Shown in pieces: positions 8,979-18,692 of a DNA stretch of 64,000 nucleotides (positions within the stretch are counted from its first letter, which is position 1; the number at the start of each line of letters is the position of its first letter). Under the pieces are notes generated by a model. The model was not told the DNA's origin, did not search any database, and saw only the letters and a program-made list of their open reading frames with translations. The DNA is from Lithodes maja (lineage: Eukaryota; Arthropoda; Malacostraca; Decapoda; Lithodidae). The position numbers and the translations under genes were made by a program. The stretch spans positions 1 through 64,000 of the forward strand of contig JBAKBP010006597.1 in NCBI GenBank assembly GCA_037953745.1. Direction: 5' to 3'.

Positions 8979-11855
8979 ATGAATGTAAATGTAGATCCGA
9001 CCAGAACCAATAATTCGATGAAAGAACGTAATGCGAGTTCTAAAACCGCAACTTTAAAGGTTTTCTATGCAAACGCTCGTAGCATACGCAATAAATTTTC
9101 AGATTTAGAGGAACTAGTGTTTACAGAAAATTATGATGTGATTGGCATAACAGAATCTTGGCTCAATACAGAAGATAGAGACTTTTTAGAGTATTCACTT
9201 CCCGGTTATGTAATGTTTGAGAACAGCCGAATAAATAAAAATGGAGGTGGCGTTTTATTTTATATCAAAGAAAGTCTTAACCCGACCCTCGTGTCAAAAC
9301 CTCAAATTGTGAACGTCGACACATCTTTTGTGCTAATAAAGAATAATAAAGGTACAAAAATAATACTTGCGTTAATATACAGACCTCCAGCTCAATCAGT
9401 GCAAACTGACCGAGAAATTTACGAACAAATTGCAGATGTAAGTAACTCACAAGATACCGTAATTTTTGGCGACTTTAATTTACCTGTGACCAAGTGGGGC
9501 GATACTCTTACTTCACACTCCGGACATGACTTGTATACGAACTTGCAAGAGAGTTCGCTTTATCAATTTGTTCGAACGCCGACCCGTGGTAATAACGTTC
9601 TTGACATTGTACTTGCAACAAAAGAAGAATTGATAGAGAATTTGAATGTTGGTGATGAATTCAGTAACAGCGACCATCGTACGATAACTTTCACTTTAAA
9701 GTTTACTAGTAACGAACCAAATAGTAGCATCGAAAAAGTCCCTAATTTCAAGAAAGCAAACTTCCATAAACTTAGAGCTATGTTTAAAGAAACTGACTGG
9801 AGCTTTTTAATTAACAATAACGACATAAATACATCTTGGAAGTTATTCGAAACCACTTACCTAAAAGCAGTGCAAGACTGCATACCATCGAAAATACGGC
9901 GTCCAGGCCATAATAATAAGCCCAAATGGTGGAATAAAGATATTTCAAACTGCCTGCTTGCTAAAAAATTTGCTAATGATAGATTAAAATCCTCACAAAA
10001 TGACGAAGAACGGGTGAAATTTGTAGAGCTACGACGCAAAGCCAAAAAGTTAATTAAGCAAAGTAAAAAGACCTTAGAGTTACATATTGCGAATCAAAGT
10101 AAAACAAACCCGAAAGAATTCTATAGTTATATCAGAAAGAAAAAAGTAGTTACTTCAACTGTTGGACCGTTAGTCGATGAAAAAGGAGAATACACCAAAG
10201 ACGAAGTACAAATGAGTAATGCCCTCAATACCTTCTTTGCATCAGTTTTTACAACCGAAGACCTCAGTGATATCCCTACACCATCGCCGATTCAGATTGA
10301 TAATTCAGATGTTCTAAGCAATATCACCGTTACAGAGAGAGAAGTATTGAATTGTTTAGATAAACTCAAAGTAAATAAAACGCCAGGACCTGATACAATC
10401 TCGCCTAGAGTTCTAAAGGAAGCTAAGAATGAGCTCTCCAAACCACTGACATTACTATTCAATAAATCCTTGCAGTCTGGAACTATGCCTGATCAGTGGA
10501 AGCTAGCCAACGTAACACCGATATTCAAAAAAGGCAGCAAATCCCTACCCAGTAACTATCGTCCAATTAGCTTAACCTCAGTTGTATGTAAAATGCTAGA
10601 AACGGTCATACGAGACAGACTCGTAAATCACTTAGAGGAAAATAACATACTTAAAGATACTCAACACGGCTTTCGTAAAAAACGTTCCTGTTTAACAAAC
10701 CTCTTAGACTTCTTCCACGATATCCTCAACCTCTACGATGAGAGTAAAGCTGTAGATATTATATACCTTGATTTTCAAAAGGCCTTTGACAAAGTTCCCC
10801 ACAAACGTTTACTGCTAAAACTAAAAGCGCATGGAATACAAGACGGTGTGTTGAAATGGATAGAAAATTGGCTCAACAACAGAAAGCAAAGAGTAGTCAT
10901 AAACGGTAAGGCATCTAAATGGACCAATGTAAGTAGCGGGGTACCCCAGGGATCGGTACTAGGACCAATTCTCTTTCTAATTTACATCAACGACATAGAT
11001 GAGGGTCTCACCTGCACAATCTCAAAATTTGCTGACGATACAAAAATTGCAAATAGCGTACTCTCAAAAGAACAAGTTGACGATATGCAACACAATCTAG
11101 ATAAATTGTCATGTTGGGCCCAAATTTGGCAAATGAGTTTCAATGCGGATAAATGTAAAGTACTACATGTCGGATACCTAAATGAGAAAGCAAACTATTC
11201 GATGAATGGCACTCAGCTTAAGAATGTAAACAGAGAAACTGATCTGGGAGTAACAATATCGAGTAACCTAAAACCGAGTCAACAATGTTCAGAAGTTGTT
11301 AAGAAGGCAAACAAAATAATTGGCTTTATAGGCAGGTCATTTGAGCATAAATCCAAAGAAGTTATCCTAACCCTTTACAATTCCTTAGTCCGCCCTCTTC
11401 TGGAATACTGCGTTCAATCCTGGTGCCCTTATTACCAAAAAGATATAAACAAGCTAGAACGAGTTCAACGTAGAGTTACCAAAATGATACCTAGCCTAAA
11501 GAACAAACCATACGAAGAGCGTCTTAGAGAATTAAATCTATTTCCTTTAACCCAGCGCAGATTAAGAGGCGACTTAATTCAAGTGTTCAAAATCATCAAA
11601 GGCATCGACAATATGAACTGTAGTAAGTACTTCACTATCGACCAATCTAATTACACACGGGGAAACGGTTGCAAAATTATTGGTAAATCTTTTAACTCGC
11701 ACGAATCTAAGAATTTCTTCTTCAATCGAGTTGTCAACTTGTGGAATGGGCTTCCCCGAAACGTTATAGACTGCAGCACCGTTGATTCATTTAAATTCCG
11801 CCTAGACAAATATCTCGCATCAAACCCGCGACTGACTGCGTTTGTAAATGAATAA
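8979..11855 (+). CDS. CR1-1 ORF2: AP endonuclease / reverse transcriptase (copy A)
   Basis: The product nicks the target and reverse-transcribes the element RNA from the nick (target-primed reverse transcription). I chose the first ATG, which gives 958 residues; the frame is open without an ATG far upstream, overlapping ORF1 in the -1 frame. An N-terminal AP endonuclease (about residues 20-245) shows FYANARSIRNK, GITESWL, ALIYRPPAQ, FGDFNLPVTKWGD and NSDHRTI. RT (about 430-730) shows NYRPISLTSV, QHGFRKKRSC, YLDFQKAFDKVPH, SGVPQGSVLGPILF and the catalytic FADDTKIANS. A conserved C-terminal region follows (LERVQRRVTKMIP, RGDLIQVFKI, FFFNRVVNLWNGLP). No frameshift or stop is present. One Ala is missing relative to copy B (3-bp deletion near 9189). 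All visible catalytic motifs are kept, so it may be functional. Clade assignment to CR1 is from general architecture. Confidence 0.92.
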   Translation: MNVNVDPTRTNNSMKERNASSKTATLKVFYANARSIRNKFSDLEELVFTENYDVIGITESWLNTEDRDFLEYSLPGYVMFENSRINKNGGGVLFYIKESLNPTLVSKPQIVNVDTSFVLIKNNKGTKIILALIYRPPAQSVQTDREIYEQIADVSNSQDTVIFGDFNLPVTKWGDTLTSHSGHDLYTNLQESSLYQFVRTPTRGNNVLDIVLATKEELIENLNVGDEFSNSDHRTITFTLKFTSNEPNSSIEKVPNFKKANFHKLRAMFKETDWSFLINNNDINTSWKLFETTYLKAVQDCIPSKIRRPGHNNKPKWWNKDISNCLLAKKFANDRLKSSQNDEERVKFVELRRKAKKLIKQSKKTLELHIANQSKTNPKEFYSYIRKKKVVTSTVGPLVDEKGEYTKDEVQMSNALNTFFASVFTTEDLSDIPTPSPIQIDNSDVLSNITVTEREVLNCLDKLKVNKTPGPDTISPRVLKEAKNELSKPLTLLFNKSLQSGTMPDQWKLANVTPIFKKGSKSLPSNYRPISLTSVVCKMLETVIRDRLVNHLEENNILKDTQHGFRKKRSCLTNLLDFFHDILNLYDESKAVDIIYLDFQKAFDKVPHKRLLLKLKAHGIQDGVLKWIENWLNNRKQRVVINGKASKWTNVSSGVPQGSVLGPILFLIYINDIDEGLTCTISKFADDTKIANSVLSKEQVDDMQHNLDKLSCWAQIWQMSFNADKCKVLHVGYLNEKANYSMNGTQLKNVNRETDLGVTISSNLKPSQQCSEVVKKANKIIGFIGRSFEHKSKEVILTLYNSLVRPLLEYCVQSWCPYYQKDINKLERVQRRVTKMIPSLKNKPYEERLRELNLFPLTQRRLRGDLIQVFKIIKGIDNMNCSKYFTIDQSNYTRGNGCKIIGKSFNSHESKNFFFNRVVNLWNGLPRNVIDCSTVDSFKFRLDKYLASNPRLTAFVNE

Positions 11856-12050
11856 CTTTATCCTCCCCTCAGTTACTAACCCATATGTCCCCTACTAACT
11901 TCCTAGTCCTGCCACGTTAGTGGCAGGGCAGTAGTTCCCTTTCCAATGTTCCCTTACCCACTCTAAACCACTGTTTGGACACTTGATCCTCAGTGTTTTG
12001 GAGGACAAGCAGCCTAGAAGGGTCACTAGATCTGTTGTTGCTTGATTTCC

Positions 12051-12080
12051 TTTGTACTCCTTTGTACTCCTTTGTACTCC
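12051..12080 (+). repeat. CR1-1 3'-terminal decamer repeats (copy A)
   Basis: Three head-to-tail TTTGTACTCC units end the element. The same decamer ends copies B, C and D, so it is part of the element and not a chance flank. In CR1-clade LINEs such 3' repeats take the place of a poly(A) tail during priming. Confidence 0.9.
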
Positions 12081-12337
12081 CCTATAGTTATATATCATTT
12101 TATCTATGAATCTTGCCTTTCTTCGTTACTATATCGTCTCGTCAATATTTCTCATGATTAATCTTTCCCCTCTTATATTTACTGCCTCCTCTTTGCTAAT
12201 ATTCCGAGTCTTCCCTCCCCCTCCCCTCCACTTCATCCTTTATCCATCCTTCAGTTTCCTTATCCTACTCGCTTCCCTTGCAGTTTATTTGACCTTTGTT
12301 TCAGACGTTCCATTGTTAGGTCTTTCCATATGTTCTC

Positions 12338-12702
12338 TTAAGGGAGCCCTCCTCGTTTTTTTTTTATCTTTCTCTCATTCTCTCTTTGGCTTGTATCCAT
12401 TCGGCCCCATTTACCCTACTGTTTTAAGATGTTTACCCCCATCCAGGTGTCAATATTTTCCTGGCGAGCGGTAGCGAACCAGCATATATATATTTTTGTT
12501 TTGACAGCAAGCTAAATTTGTAAATTTTTCGATAGAAAAATGTCTCCATACAATGCTGACTCGCTATCGCTCGCCAGGAAGAAATTGACACCTGGAAGGG
12601 GATAAACGTCTTAAAACAGTTGGCTGAATGAGGCCGAATGGATACACGCCAGGTAAAGAGAGAAAAGGAGAGAAAGATAAAAAAGCCGGTGACCCCCCTT
12701 AA
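12338..12702. mobile_element. Fold-back TTAA-flanked MITE
   Basis: The element is bounded by TTAA at 12338-12341 and 12699-12702. Its halves are long inverted repeats. The left arm carries TATCTTTCTCTC, GTATCCATTCGGCC, TGTTTTAAGA and CCAGGTGTCAATATTTTCC, and the right arm carries their inverses in mirror order. The arms include the CTGGCGAGCG-TAGCGA core of the GGGGAGATGG family and end GGGAGC/ACCCCC. It is therefore a fold-back derivative of that family, able to form a hairpin of about 150 bp around a TA/TTTTTCGATAGAAAAA centre. No coding capacity. Confidence 0.75.
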
Positions 12703-12733
12703 GTTTCTCGCCTTTTTCGTGATCCATGATTAT

Positions 12734-13543
12734 AATTATATATGTTATGCCTCTATCCCCCTGTACACTCGGATGCCATAGTCTCAAGCCATAACAATTA
12801 TATATGTTATGCCTCTATCCCCCTGTACACTCGGATGCCATAGTCTCTAGCCATAACAATTATATATGTTATGCCTCTATCCCCATGTACACTCGGATGC
12901 CATAGTCTCTAGCCATAACAATTATATATGTTATGCCTCTATCCCCCTGTACACTCGGATGCCATAGTCTCTAGCCATAACAATTATATATGTTATGCCT
13001 CTATCCCCATGTACACTCGGATGCCATAGTCTCTAGCCATAACAATTATATATGTTATGCCTCTATCCCCCTGTACACTCGGATGCCATAGTCTCTAGCC
13101 ATAACAATTATATATGTTATGCCTCTATCCCCATGTACACTCGGATGCCATAGTCTCTAGCCATAACAATTATATATGTTATGCCTCTATCCCCATGTAC
13201 ACTCGGATGCCATAGTCTCTAGCCATAACAATTATATATGTTATGCCTCTATCCCCATGTACACTCGGATGCCATAGTCTCTAGCCATAACAATTATATA
13301 TGTTATGCCTCTATCCCCCTGTACACTCGGATGCCATAGTCTCTAGCCATAACAATTATATATGTTATGCCTCTATCCCCATGTACACTCGGATGCCATA
13401 GTCTCTAGCCATAACAATTATATATGTTATGCCTCTATCCCCCTGTACACTCGGATGCCATAGTCTCTAGCCATAACAATTATATATGTTATGCCTCTAT
13501 CCCCATGTACACTCGGATGCCATAGTCTCTAGCCATAACAATT
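12734..13543 (+). repeat. 62-bp satellite, about 13 copies, with alternating variants
   Basis: The period is 62 bp. Each unit contains ATAACAATTATATATGTTAT, GCCTCTATCCCC, TGTACACTCGGATGCCATAG and TCTCTAGCC. Units are almost identical, but one position alternates between CCCCCTGT and CCCCATGT. In order the 13 units read C C A C A C A A A C A C A, which points to a 124-bp dimer as the recent unit of spread. The first two units carry extra differences (CTCAAGCC in place of CTCTAGCC), as expected for an array edge. Confidence 0.95.
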
Positions 13544-14476
13544 CGTGGACTGGACCTACTTCCAATTATGGAGGTATATATCTAATTATTGTGCTATATC
13601 TCTGAAAACAATTGTATGCATCTAGTTTTCTATGCATCAAGTACAATGCTATATATAAATACTATTTACTGAAAGCAAATTCTATCCAAAATTCAATCCA
13701 GATAGTTATAATTGCATAAAGAAAGCACAGCGGGTCCACTTAATATTATGCTTTCATTAATGTCATTGGAGGTGTTTGGTGTTGGAGTGAAATATATAAA
13801 AACAGATTATGAGTGAGTTAAAGATTTGCCAACCAATTGTAGGCCTACCTTAATAATTTTGCGTGGTTTATATATGCGAGTGATATATTGGAGATTGTGT
13901 CGTATTTTACTTTCGCATTTTATGACAGGAGTGTTTGTATATACTACTTCCTATATTATTTTGCATATTCTTTCTCACAATTAGTTCACCCTCCCTTTAA
14001 TTTATACGTACGGCACATATGTTTTCCACTTACTGACTATTTACTGTCTTCAAATCACTCTGTTTTCAAGGAACCCTATATTTTCATTATCTGTTTTCTT
14101 ATTGGTGCCTCTTTTTCCGATCTAATTGCTCCAGCTTCTCTATTCTGCAGTATCCTCTATTAAGGTCTGTTTGCTTCATTCTTCAATTGTATCCTATATA
14201 TCTATCTATCTATCCATAAACTCAGGCACATTCCAAGAGTCGAGAGAGAATACCCTTCCACCTCAAAAGTTGGAGGAATACTGAGCCAGCTAGTCTGAAT
14301 ATAAGCTGAGAAGTATTGCCAAGGTCTCAAAACAGTGCGTACAAGTCACGGTACCTGGTACCGTTCGATACAGGCAGTTAAAACTACCGCATAGTACTTA
14401 CGGCGATCTTCCGCCGCTGGTGCTGACGAGTGACTTTCTTACTGACGGAGATTCGACATCGCTGGTACAGTAAGGG
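13544..14476. other. Unclassified AT-rich stretch
   Basis: No supported gene. A short TATC microsatellite lies near 14200. One 91-residue open frame at 13888-14163 is rich in hydrophobic and aromatic residues, has no recognised motif and is not called as a gene. Confidence 0.4.
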
Positions 14477-14766
14477 TCAACCCGGGAAGCGCGAGCTATT
14501 GGTAGTTCAAACCTTCTCGCCAAGCGAGGATAATTGGCTTCATTCGGGGGAGGGGGGGGGAGAAAGGGGGGAAGGAGGGGGTTTTGACACATGTGGAGGA
14601 GTGATAGTAGGTATGGAGGGGAATTATCTTACTTAATCACATATTCCTTTGTTTTGAGTGCTACTGGGTTCTATTAAAACACTTTTTTTAGGCCTTGGAT
14701 CTTAAGAGTCACGTCGCCTTCCACCACCAAAACCTCTTAAGAATCGCGGCGCCGTTCCCGGGTTAA
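14477..14766. mobile_element. TTAA-flanked MITE, CCCGGGAA-end family, copy 2
   Basis: The left end is CCCGGGAAGCGCG preceded by TCAA (one change from TTAA). The right end is CGCGGCGCCGTTCCCGGG followed by TTAA (14763-14766), so the two ends are inverted repeats. The internal 220 bp match 1405-1625 in the same orientation. It is non-coding. The perfect right end allows the boundary to be set with more confidence than in copy 1. Confidence 0.65.
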
Positions 14767-14862
14767 GGTGGACTTGATGTCAATGGCGGTGTCTTTGCCA
14801 ACATTGTCGAAGGTTTGGCAGGTCTTTATAGATTGTAGCATTAGCATGATTATATAACTGGC

Positions 14863-14886
14863 ATACAATATATATATATATATACA

Positions 14887-14933
<47 letters not shown>
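14863..14933. repeat. (TA)n microsatellite
   Basis: A TA dinucleotide run of about 70 bp interrupted once by a TACAGTATA motif. Confidence 0.9.
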
Positions 14934-14934
<1 letters not shown>

Positions 14935-15024
14935 TCTGTATATTGTATAATGTTTAGTGCGCATTGTATGTAAATATTGAGGCATATACTACACATTTGT
15001 GTATATTCTACCTGAAATCTACCT

Positions 15025-15334
15025 TTAACTCCCTCAGACATATTATGTTCCAGTAAGTCCGAGGAGGCGGGAGCCCCAGGATCATTGCCACTGCCTCGCA
15101 CTACACTCACAACAACATTGCGGCCGTTAGAATTATCGCAGGAGGCTGAGGTTGCCACCAACGGCTTTATCGTATGGTAACTTATCGGACTTACTGAGCT
15201 CATATGACGCAAAATCGCGTCATAAACTTATTGGAGAGGTATAGAGATAAGTCCATATGACGCGATCGCGTCATATGAGTTTTTGGTGGACTTATTCATG
15301 ACGCGATCGCGTCATATATGTCTGAGGGAGTTAA
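15025..15334. mobile_element. TTAA-flanked MITE with internal CpG-rich palindromes
   Basis: Perfect TTAA at 15025-15028 and 15331-15334 flank 302 bp whose ends are inverse copies of CTCCCTCAGACATAT (15 bp). Inside, ATGACGCGATCGCGTCAT occurs at 15257-15274 and 15298-15315, both perfect palindromes. A decayed version, ATGACGCAAAATCGCGTCAT, lies near 15205-15224. There is no coding capacity. The TTAA duplication points to a piggyBac-like mobiliser. The internal palindromes are candidates for repeated protein-binding sites. Confidence 0.75.
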
Positions 15335-16689
15335 TTGGTTTACGAATGTACGTCGTTTTGGCCACCATGATAACTCTTTTCAATTCAATTCCATATTCCT
15401 ATTTTTATTGTGGCTAATTGATACATTTTGATACATCATTTGAATGTATAGTATAGCCAGTTAGGTAGGACGGTAATCCTCATAGGTCACATGGTTGATC
15501 TTCTTACAGAATTACTAAACACCATATTATGACATTTAGATTTATGGCAAGAAAAGTTCCTGTTAACACGATATTTTGATGGTGTGGCGTCTGGTGGTTA
15601 AAAGTGTTGTAAGTTCCTCATTACTATATCGCTTGATGAGTACCGTAACCATTTTAAGTTTTGCACAAATCTATTCACATGTATTTATTGATTTATCTAT
15701 GCATGATTTGACTTAGGATATGACAAGCATCAATTACAAGAAACCATTACCTTATGCTTGCCAAATGTTGTGTGTGGATCTCACAAACAGGGGATTATAC
15801 ATATTGGTGTTACTATATATTTTTGCTTGAATTAACAACAGTCAGCTAAGTAACCACAATAGTGGATGCAATAATAACAATTATAATAACATTATATTTT
15901 TACAACCTCAACCAAATACATGCACATGAAGTCACAAACCTTATAGTAAACCATTTGAATGAAAATAGAATATCTAATGATAATGTCGGACAGGTTGGGA
16001 GATAGATATCCTGACCCACTCACTCTAGGTAGATTTGGGAGAGTTGGGCACCGTAACCACTCGGCTATGCTCGGATTATTATAGAACACAGACGAGATAC
16101 CACGGTGGCATATATTATCCAAAATACTTCAGCATGGGCATATCCCTAATATGGCTTGTGACTGTATGTTTGGCCAAATTGTGATTCACCAATTAGATTA
16201 GATTGGTTAGATATTGGCGTCCATCACTATAAACTCATATATTTATGTTGAGAAGTACCCTTTAATTTTTTTTATTTTCATACATCATACTCAACCCTTG
16301 ACTGACATTACTAAAGTGCAAAGCGATAAAAACAGCTTAACCCCTCCGGCTGATTATGAAGCTTTCTTTCATTTCAAACATTAATAAGTTATATTCTGAT
16401 AATGAACAACTTATGGAGGGCAGGCCCGGCAGGGTGTTGATTGAGACATTTTTACTCTATTGGTTAAAACAGATCCTACTAGATTTGCATAAAAATCGTC
16501 TAATGTGAATTAGAATTTAACGAAAAATTGCGTAATGTGTACTCAAATGGTTGATAAACGCTTGATTCTATAATTATTGGTGATTCTTCTGAAGCGGAAG
16601 AAAATACAGATATTTTGTTTTCTATGCAAATGAAGGGGACAAAAGGCGCAGCTGCATGTGAGTGTCTCCCCAATAGTTCTAGGGGTGAC
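15335..16689. other. Unclassified stretch with one tRNA-like scrap
   Basis: The reverse complement of 16000-16078 contains GAGCATAGCCGAGTGGTTAC, a very good tRNA-Ser/Leu-type box A. The expected box B is not recognisable, so it is at most a degraded tRNA-derived element. Nothing else is supported. Confidence 0.4.
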
Positions 16690-16880
16690 AGAGCCAAATT
16701 CAAGGCACGTTAGAGAAAATGTCTGGATAATGGGAGGTTGAAGCAGTTTAAGTCATAAGATGATGGAAAGACTTGTTGAGGGAGAGAGTTCCAAAGTTTG
16801 CTTGCTGAGTAAAACAAAGACTGAGAAAATTGGTTCAATCTTGTGTTAGAGTTTACAGAAATTCAGAATATGGGTGAGTG
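16690..16880 (-). pseudogene. Jockey-like LINE 3' end fragment
   Basis: On the minus strand it reads through the equivalent of the ORF2 C-terminus (asparagine-rich RLNQFSQS, then LWNSLPQQ and SSYDLNCFNLP), ending near GACAGAGCC. It corresponds to the plus-strand fragments at 7235-7440 and 58200-58410 but is more diverged. No intact frame. Confidence 0.6.
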
Positions 16881-17214
16881 TGTTGAAAGACGGGTACCCC
16901 CACTTTCCGTATGGAATTAATGGGCAAAACTGAGGACTGAATTTAGAATTTATGACTCACAATTTCAAATGCATCATATTATTTGTTGCCAAATCTACTT
17001 ATGATGATTCACTAAAGAGGTTGCAATATACAAGCGCGCTCTATTGAACACTTTAATTTAAACTAGGCTTAGATAAAGTTGTAAATACTAAAGTATTATA
17101 TAATAACAATAAAATATCGCATTTTAGTTTTATTTAATTTAGGAAATACTTAATGTGTCTCAAATGAATATAAACAGTCAACAACTGAGTTATGGTGCAT
17201 ACATATACTGTATG

Positions 17215-17272
<58 letters not shown>

Positions 17273-17274
<2 letters not shown>

Positions 17275-18364
17275 GTAAATAAAGGTCAATGTTTGTCTGT
17301 CTGTTTGTCAGTTACCCGACCTTTGTTACTAAACTCCTCTCATAGTTTTGGTGCCAGGTGGGAGTGTGGGGCACCGTTGGAAAGCCCAGGCTTTGGAGAT
17401 GGTTTTAGGCGAGTTTAGTGGAAATCAGAGACACTTTTGTTTAATACAATTTTCGGCAGAACTTATGTAGTATACGGGAGCGAAAAAATCGACGATTTCG
17501 ACCCGTTTGGGGTAGGAGGCCTCCGATCGAAAAGGTGTATGGAACGAAAGTTGTTCGCAGCCCCCCAAAATGGGGGTACGGATGAGGTCAGATCCAAAAT
17601 CGGAGGTCATTTAGCGGCCGAAATCGAGGTCGCCGTTTCATGAGGCACAGTACAAAAGTACAAAGGAGTACAAAGGAAATCAAGCAACAACATATCTAGT
17701 GACCCTTCTAGGTTGCTTGTCCTCCAAAACACTGAGGATCAAGTGTCCAAACAGTGGTTTAGAGTGGGTAAGGAAACATTGGAAAGGGAATTACTGCCCT
17801 GGAACTAATGTCCGTGGCAGGATTAGGAAGTTAGTAGGGGACAGATGGGTTAGTAGCTGAGGGGGGGATAAAATAAAGTTATTCATTTACAAACGCAGTC
17901 AGTCGCGGGTTTGATGCGAGATATTTGTCTAGGCGGAGTTTAAATGAATCAACGGTGACGCAGTCTATAACGTTTCGGGGAAGCCCATTCCACAAGTTGA
18001 CAACTCGATTGAAGAAGAAATTCTTAGATTCGTGTGAGTTAAAAGATTTACCAATAATTTTGCAACCGTTTCCCCGCGTGTAATTAGATTGGTCGATAGT
18101 GAAGTACTTACTACAGTTCATATTGTCGATGCCTTTGATGATTTTGAAGACTTGAATTAAGTCACTTCTTAATCTGCGCTGGGTTAAAGGAAATAGATTT
18201 AATTCTCTAAGACGCTCTTCGTAGGGAGGTTATGGTAGTACAGTAGTAGTATTGTGATGATTGTGGTAGTAGTGATTGATGATGGTGATTATGGTAGTAG
18301 TAGTGGTGGTAGTAGTGATGGTGATTATGGTGATTACCCGGGCAACGCCGGGTACCCCTGCTAG
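17273..18364 (+). mobile_element. Non-autonomous Helitron-like element
   Basis: The 3' end shows the Helitron signature. The hairpin CCCGGGCAACGCCGGG (18337-18352) is followed after 8 nt by CTAG (18361-18364), and the next base is T from the TA run, as expected for insertion between A and T. The 5' region (AATAAAGGTCAATG, then GTTTGTCTGTCTGTTTGTC) resembles the starts of non-autonomous animal Helitrons. The exact 5' boundary is uncertain. There is no Rep/helicase sequence. It contains CR1-1 fragment C and a GTAGTAGTG-rich patch (18226-18335). Confidence 0.65.
17649..18229 (-). pseudogene. CR1-1 fragment, copy C (ORF2 C-terminus and 3' end)
   Basis: The minus strand carries the end of CR1-1 ORF2, from the RERLRELNLFPLTQRR region to VNE and the stop, then the 3' untranslated region and about 1.5 decamer repeats (GTACAAAGGA on the plus strand at 17652-17675). 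Compared with copies A and B it has small changes such as a GTG or GTC variant in place of the CAGCACC site, and an extra GGACATTAGTTCC segment in the 3' region that copy D shares. Copies C and D therefore form a subgroup. Confidence 0.85.
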
Positions 18365-18485
18365 TATATATATATATATACAGTATATGAATGCACCATA
18401 ACTCAGTTGTTGACTGTTTATATTCATTTGAGAAATGTATTTCTTGTGAAGTGGTACACTGTTAAAACAGAGCTCTTAAAACTAA

Positions 18486-18692
18486 TTTTCCTGTGCTGGG
18501 CGGAAAATCTCAAGCCGAGAGGACGGACAGTCAATTCTCGGGAGGGTAGCGAAACTCTGGGTGAGGAGGAAATGCCCCCCAAAATCCAATTCCCGTGCTG
18601 GGCGGGATATCCCAAAACCCTGAGGGACCGTTGGTCATTCCTTGGAAGGGTAGGGGAACCCTGGATGAGGAGGAAATGCACCCCGAAAATCC
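18486..18692 (+). repeat. Diverged tandem duplication, unit about 105 bp
   Basis: Two units begin TTCC-GTGCTGGGCGG and end GGATGAGGAGGAAATGC-CCC-AAAATCC, with clear but imperfect similarity in between. Both read as a GC-richer insert in AT-rich surroundings. Confidence 0.7.

Larger units (their letters stand above)
8554..12080 (+). mobile_element. CR1-type LINE (CR1-1), copy A, 5'-truncated
   Basis: Homology to the longer copy B (26791-31365, minus) begins at AAGTCATCAAGGATC near 8554, inside ORF1, and runs to the 3' end. The order is the last third of ORF1, a 98-nt spacer, an intact ORF2, about 195 nt of 3' untranslated sequence and three tandem copies of the decamer TTTGTACTCC. Short tandem 3' repeats in place of poly(A), and variable 5' truncation, are characteristic of the CR1 clade. 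Copies A and B differ by only a handful of residues across ORF2, so this is a recent insertion. Confidence 0.9.
17158..18433. mobile_element. Palindromic element split by a Helitron-like insertion
   Basis: The left arm (17158-17215) contains CTCAAATGAATATAAACAG, TCAACAACTGAGTTATGGTG and CATACTGTA, followed by a TA run. The right arm (18365-18433) is the inverse of the same sequence, also preceded by a TA run. Without the 1.1 kb between the TA runs, this would be a compact palindrome of about 130 bp with a TA core, like the one at 5470-5556. No clear target duplication was found. Confidence 0.7.

Noticed and set aside
12106..12474. 122-codon hydrophobic open frame
   Set aside because: It runs from CR1-1 flank into the left arm of the fold-back TTAA element. 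The hydrophobicity comes from a T/C-rich strand.
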